Source: Heterohyrax brucei (taxonomy: Eukaryota > Chordata > Mammalia > Hyracoidea > Procaviidae). Taken from it: a stretch of 64,000 nucleotides of DNA. Made by a program: the position numbers and the translations under genes. Below are positions 59,090-64,000 of the stretch, piece after piece. Below the pieces are notes generated by a model. The model worked only from the letters and a program-made list of their open reading frames with translations. It was not told the DNA's origin and did not search any database. Each line of letters starts with the position of its first letter. The stretch's first letter is position 1. The DNA lies in assembly GCA_028571685.1 (NCBI GenBank), contig CM053154.1:7911501-7975500 (forward strand), in the 5' to 3' direction.

Positions 59090-59255
59090 AACCAAAAAGA
59101 AAACTCAATGCTGTTGAGTCCATTCCAACTCATAGCAACCCTATACACAGAGCCAAATACCCTACAGAGTTTCTAAGGGGCACCTGGCAGGTATGAACTG
59201 CCGACCTTCTGGTTAGCAGCCATAGCACTTGACCACTACGCCACCATGGTTTCCA
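59090..59255 (-). mobile_element. AfroSINE-type SINE
   Basis: Reverse: caatgctgttgagtccattcc, gaccttctggttagcagcc, ctacgccaccatggtttcc. Confidence 0.92.
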
Positions 59256-59834
59256 GACCTGCCACTTAAGTCTTACTATTAAGTCTTACTATCGTTATTA
59301 AAAGAGGTACTTAAATTGCTGTCACAGATTTTTAAAAATGTATTTCAATATAACTGGTTTCATTCTAATCTGACTTATTTTATACATTTAAAAAATTATT
59401 CTGAACTGGTCGTGGCACAGCAAAGCTTAAGAAATCCTGGTCTAGGTGGTGCTAGGCTGGATTTTACTCATTTTCAGAGCAGACAGGTAAATGCTATGTA
59501 AAACATGCAAATTTCTAATGTTCTGGGATAGGACACAGAGCAGGCAAGCATGCATTTTCCTTGGAAAGTAGATATGGGAATTAAAGCTGCTCTTTGAGCA
59601 ATGAGCAGAAATGGTGGGTAAGGTGGTTGACTCACTGGGAGAGAAAACAGCTCTCAAGTAGGAAAGTGGGGACCAGTAAAAACCAGAACTGATATCTGGT
59701 GAGCCACAAAGATGCTTTCAGTCTAACACGTGTGAACAACCTCAACAGGGATATCTGTCCAGTGTGTTGTTTTCATAAACAGATCTCTCCCCATTTAAGT
59801 ACTGACACCACCAAAATCACCCCTGCCTGACACA

Positions 59835-59880
59835 TACATGTGCACGTGTGCGTGCGCACACACACACACCACACACACAC
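59835..59880 (+). repeat. TG/CG/CA microsatellite
   Basis: gtgcacgtgtgcgtgcgcac followed by CA repeats; an alternating purine-pyrimidine tract. Confidence 0.9.
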
Positions 59881-59884
59881 GGAC

Positions 59885-60680
59885 GCTCTTTATCTCCCTT
59901 CCCCTGCTCCTCCCTTGTTCCTTCTCTCTTACACATAGGGAAAAAAATGTACTGATCTGAGATCTAATACTTGATCATATGCCTCATTACACAATGCTTC
60001 TGGAATTGAAAATATTCTGCTGTTTTTCCAAACACAAAAATGATAAAAATATGTAAAAGTAATTCCAAAGTAGCATAGTTAGAATGCCATGATATTTCTC
60101 ATTTCTTTCCTGCTAATCATTTCAAAGTCCTCATAGTCTAAAAATATTTCAGGATATCTGAAAGTATTCATGATGTCATGTGAGCATTTCTTAAATAACT
60201 AAAACCAATTCATACAAAAGATCTCATTTACTTCATTATATAAATTCAAGAAGTGAACCACAGGGAATTATCTGGGTGCCTAGTTCACAGCTCAGACAAA
60301 ACCATGGAGGTTGCAGTGTGATCACTGGCCGCATAACATTGTTCGGGCAACATCTGACTGTATATCCATCAGTGGTCTAAGATTATAACAGTTCAGAAAT
60401 CTCGATAGGGAAACAGGACCCAGTAGACATAACCTGACATATCAAACAATAACATCGCGCATACAACACATGTATCTCATGCCTCTTGTATACAAAGCAA
60501 TGGCACTGCTAGGTATATAATGGTACAATACATGTATAATCTACATATGTCTTGATAGTCATAATAAATACCTGCTACTAGCTTATGTCTATACCATACT
60601 TTATATCATTATTTTAATGTGAACTGTCCATACTTCCAACAAAATGTTTCTAACTGTATGCTTCCACTGATAGGCAACAG
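59885..60680. other. Intergenic AT-rich DNA, no recognised features
   Basis: No coding or repeat signature recognised. Confidence 0.5.
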
Positions 60681-60686
60681 CAGTAT

Positions 60687-61255
60687 ATGAAGTCTGACAG
60701 TTCAACAATTAAGTCCTCTAATTGTTCTAAGTGCTACACACCTCATTGCTGAGTATCACTACAGTCACCTTTGAAGTACTCCTCTTGGGAAGCTCTGCAC
60801 TGATACCAGTACCTAATCCACCCTTCAAAGAAATTTTGGAAGTCTTTCTGGAATGGCCAATGCATACAGTGGCACAGTGGCAAGTTCACAAACTTAATTG
60901 TGTAGCTGTCTGTGAGGAAGTTTTTAGCCAGTAAATAAATAACTGTATTGGAATACCCTCCATACTCACCTGACCTGGCCCCCAGTGACTTCTTTCTTGA
61001 CCCAAAGGTAAAGGAAATATTGAAAAGAAGACATTTTGATGACATTTAGGACATCAAATTTAGTACAATGACAGCTCTGTTGGCCATTCCAGAGAAAGAG
61101 TTCCAAAAGTGCTTTGAAGCATGGACTAGGTGCTGGCAACAGTGCATGGCTTCCCAAAGGAAGCACTTCAAAGGTGACTGTAGTGACACTCAGCAACGAG
61201 GTATGCAGCACTTGTTCTAGGGTGAGTTCATGAACATAACTGGCAGTCTTCATAT
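60687..61255 (+). mobile_element. Mariner-derived palindromic element
   Basis: The centre (about 60905-61200, plus strand) encodes a broken mariner transposase C-terminus with EYPPYSPDLAPSDFFL, including the third catalytic Asp of the DD34D triad, and later KEILKRRHFDDI; stops interrupt it. The 3' terminal 180 bp occurs twice, in opposite orientations (60687-60866 and 61078-61255), so the element has long inverted arms around a 210-bp spacer. Outer ends match as tatgaagnctgncagtt. Confidence 0.8.
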
Positions 61256-61349
61256 TACATGGTATCTCACAGAACATACCACGGACATGAAGCAATGCAT
61301 GACTGTATTCTATTACCTTCAATACAAATTTAATATACACAAGCTAAAT

Positions 61350-62095
61350 TTGTAAAGGTGCTGGTTGGACAACAATGTAGTTTTATGGCCAATGCAAAAT
61401 GATTCATTTAGTCCACATAAGGACTGATGCAGGACTTACATGATTAGTGACCTCACTGACTGGAGAGTCTAGCTTGAAGACTCCCTAGTGTTGAGATGTT
61501 GTCACAGTTGATCACTGATGTGTCTTGTGCACTTGAACTGTCCCTGGCACCTACAGGCACTCAGGAAATACTTGTTTGGTGAATGAATTAGCTTTGCTGT
61601 CTTGGTTTTAATACTTCAGAGTATTAGTCTAGTCCCAGAGCCTAATGCATTTAAATTTTGTTCAAGAACTTAGAACAATATTTCCCTTGGATTTTTTCCC
61701 TTCAGTTTCTCATTTGTATGTCTTCTGTAGAATTTTAAGTGTTAACTCTCCTAAATGAATGCAGACAAAGCTTATCTAACATTTGCATTAACTTTTACAT
61801 TTAGCAATCTTTTATAAGAAAATAAGATGTATTTTATGACATTTGTTCAGGGCACTCTTAAGCTGAAGTCAATGGTAGGCTTCAGAAGGCCTAGAATGCT
61901 GTGAAATTGTATGGGAAACTTCTTTCAGCAGGTTTTACTTTTCTAAAGAGCGTGTGTAGCTCTCATTAACTCTCAAAAGGCATTCATGACCCCCCCAAAA
62001 ATGAAAAACTACAGGTTCAGACCACATTTGGCATTTTTAGACAACAATAATTACTCTCATTTTTAGAATATTTAAAATTTAAAGCACTTTAATAG
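61350..62095. other. Intergenic DNA, no recognised features
   Basis: AT-rich; contains a possible MIR-like scrap (gcacctacaggcactcagg) near 61549. Confidence 0.45.
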
Positions 62096-62097
62096 CC

Positions 62098-62270
62098 ATT
62101 GGAAACCTTGGTGGTGTAGTGGGTTAAGTACTACATCTACTAACTGAAAGGTTGGCAGCTTAAAAATACCAGGTGCTCCTTGGAAACTCTATGGGGCAGT
62201 TCACCTCCGAGCTCTCGGGTCACTAGGAGTCAGAGGCGGCTCGATGGCAGTGGATTTGGTTTGGCTTTCA
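62098..62270 (+). mobile_element. AfroSINE-type SINE
   Basis: ggaaaccttggtggtgtagtgg, gctccttggaaactctatgg, gatttggtttggctttc. Confidence 0.92.
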
Positions 62271-62329
62271 ATAGCCATTATCTCAGTCTCTCTTTGCCAG
62301 TGTTGTGAGGTAGGCATTGCCTACAAATG

Positions 62330-62850
62330 ACTGACAGGAAAGCCAAGAGTCAAAACAGCGACATGAGGACTAGTAGAGGACTCACAGCCCAGCCACCACA
62401 GCCTCCACAAGGATGAGTCCAGTGCAACTACGGGGTGCCCAGCTACCGCCACTGTCAGAGACCACAGCAGAGGATCCTGGACGCCGCTGGAGAAAACGTG
62501 CAACAAAATTCCAACTCACAAAAACAGACAGAGATTGAAGAAACCTTGAGAAGATGGCCCCAGACACCCTTCTAGCTCAGTAAGGAAGTCACTCCTGAGA
62601 TGCACCCTTCAGCTAAAGATTGGACAGGCACCTAAAACAAAATGAAACTTAAGGGGCACACCAGCCCAGGAGCAAGGACTCAAAGGTAGGAGGGATCAGG
62701 AAAGCTGGTAATAGGGAACCCAAGGTTGAGAAGGGAAGACTGTTGACACATCATGGGGTTGTAACCAGTGTGATAAAATAACACGTGTACTAATTATTTA
62801 ATGAGAAGCTAGCTTGTTCTTTCAACCTTCATTTAAATACAGTAATAATA
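62330..62850 (+). mobile_element. LINE 3'-UTR-type unit, third subfamily
   Basis: cacccttcagctaaagattgg, ggggcacaccagcccagg, gctggtaatagggaaccc, catggggttgtaaccagtg, ttaatgagaagctagcttg and an A-rich end (caataataacaaaa-like). I recognise the block order from afrotherian LINE ends; no coding sequence is attached. Confidence 0.6.
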
Positions 62851-62854
62851 ACAA

Positions 62855-63970
62855 AAATGTTACAGGAGTTACTTTTTTAGGAATTAGTACCCAGGCTCTA
62901 TAAATCCTAACCAACTGTTACTTAATCCAAGCTTTTCCATCTGTCTGGGTGAGACCCAAAAGACAAATACCCAACAGGTTGTTTTGCTTTAATAAAATGT
63001 AAGTGAAAAATAAATATGAGTACCTCCTCTGATTTTAAGATTAGGTTTTTCAAGAAGCAGTCTTTGCAAATAGAATTTACTAGAAGATTGCCATGTACAC
63101 GTTTCATCCTACTTTCAAATAGCAGTCATCCATTGATAAGGAAAGTGAGACATAGCAAAAGCACTCAGCTTCAAACAAACTTAATCAGTGATGAACTTGA
63201 AATAATCATATGACTATACTGCGTGAATCTCTCATCTAATCTGTTAGGACAGATGATTAGCAGCAGACTTGTGTGATTTTTCTTGAAACATTAGGGTCAG
63301 AACTATAACTGGATGAGGAAGCAAGCAGGCAAGGAAGTTAACTGGGAGTTATCCTCTGGCCAAGGAGTGGGGAAGAAGATGCTGACATGATTACGTACAG
63401 ACAAGAGGCTACTCAGAACCACGCTCATCTGATCCCGGACCATTGTGACACTGGAGAAAGCCACCATTTACCACGTATCTGGGAGCTCCAGATGTCAGCA
63501 TGAGAACCGGCCAAATCCTTGCAAAACCACTCCTTCCCCTTCCATGTTCTGTAAGGTTGTGAGGTATAACTCTACAGTAGAAGATGACAGGAAAGATGTT
63601 CAGGGTGTCTCTTTCAATCTCATTCATAACAAAACCATTCTTTGAAAACCTATCGTAGGTAAAATAACCACCATCTTCCATTCTTACAGGCTGTCATTAG
63701 AAGACTTGGATGTCAGTCAGGATCCCAGAAGGAAACTAATGGTGTACCCCAATTGGAAAGTAAAATTCTTCACCAAGTTGTGTGCACAGTTGAAGAAAAC
63801 AAACAAGAATGGTGCAACATTCCTGGGCTGGCAGCCATGGGTCACTGTCACCAAATCCTAGAAAGAGGGCGGTTGCCGTGGGGGAAGTCCTGGCAGGAGC
63901 AGTGACGGCCTTCCTAAAGAAACGCAGCCACTGTCAACCTGAAGCCAGTCAGGGAGAGAGTCCCTGTAAA
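62855..63970. other. Intergenic DNA, no recognised features
   Basis: Short open frames on both strands between 63409 and 63681 have no recognisable domain. Confidence 0.5.
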
Positions 63971-63972
63971 TG

Positions 63973-64000
63973 TGAGTACTGACAATTAAGTTTATGAATT
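63973..64000 (+). mobile_element. Probable mariner terminal inverted repeat at window edge
   Basis: tactgacaattaagtttatg resembles the outer end of the mariner family at 60687 (ctgacag...caattaag) and its reversed right end. Only the first 28 bp are in the window. Confidence 0.45.

Noticed and set aside
60966..61340. 124-codon open frame on the minus strand
   Set aside because: It is antisense to the mariner transposase remnant, whose sense frame is recognisable.

Overview
This is a mammalian genomic window holding most of one protein-coding gene, ZRANB1 (TRABID, a K29/K33/K63-directed OTU deubiquitinase), on the minus strand. Six coding exons are visible. They encode residues 1-516 of the roughly 708-residue protein, including all three NZF zinc fingers, the AnkUBD and the first part of the OTU catalytic domain with the catalytic Cys443. 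The last coding exons (about 192 residues, including the catalytic His) lie beyond the left edge of the window. The frame is intact, every intron is GT-AG, and the numbering stays in register with the human protein.

The interspersed repeats point to an afrotherian, most likely an elephant-like paenungulate. More than 25 copies of a tRNA-derived SINE of the AfroSINE type lie in both orientations, together with its probable partner, an RTE (BovB-like) LINE. There are also lineage-type LINE 3'-UTR units, a MaLR-type LTR, a mariner derivative and older mammal-wide L1M, L2, MIR and MER5 copies.

Layout from left to right: 1-31.5 kb carries the coding exons, separated by repeat-bearing introns of 0.7 to 18 kb. 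31.5-52.5 kb is the probable first intron (about 21 kb), dense in SINE, L2, RTE and LINE 3' units. 52.17-53.25 kb is a strong CpG island with (CGG)10, two CRE-like sites, an inverted pair of CCAAT boxes and a consensus donor at 52517; it is the probable promoter and non-coding first exon. 53.3-64 kb is upstream intergenic DNA with MER5, an LTR, SINEs, MIR, a palindromic mariner derivative, a LINE 3' unit and, at the right edge, what looks like the end of another mariner.

No novel multi-gene system was found. The observations most worth checking are a Tyr-to-Cys change in the third NZF finger, a phase-compatible cryptic terminal exon in the large coding intron that would give a zinc-finger-only TRABID isoform, the CGG tract in the 5' exon, and several rearranged transposons: a mariner palindrome, a twin-primed RTE and a SINE with an internal tandem duplication. 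Family names for repeats come from recognition of consensus-like sequence, not from a database search.
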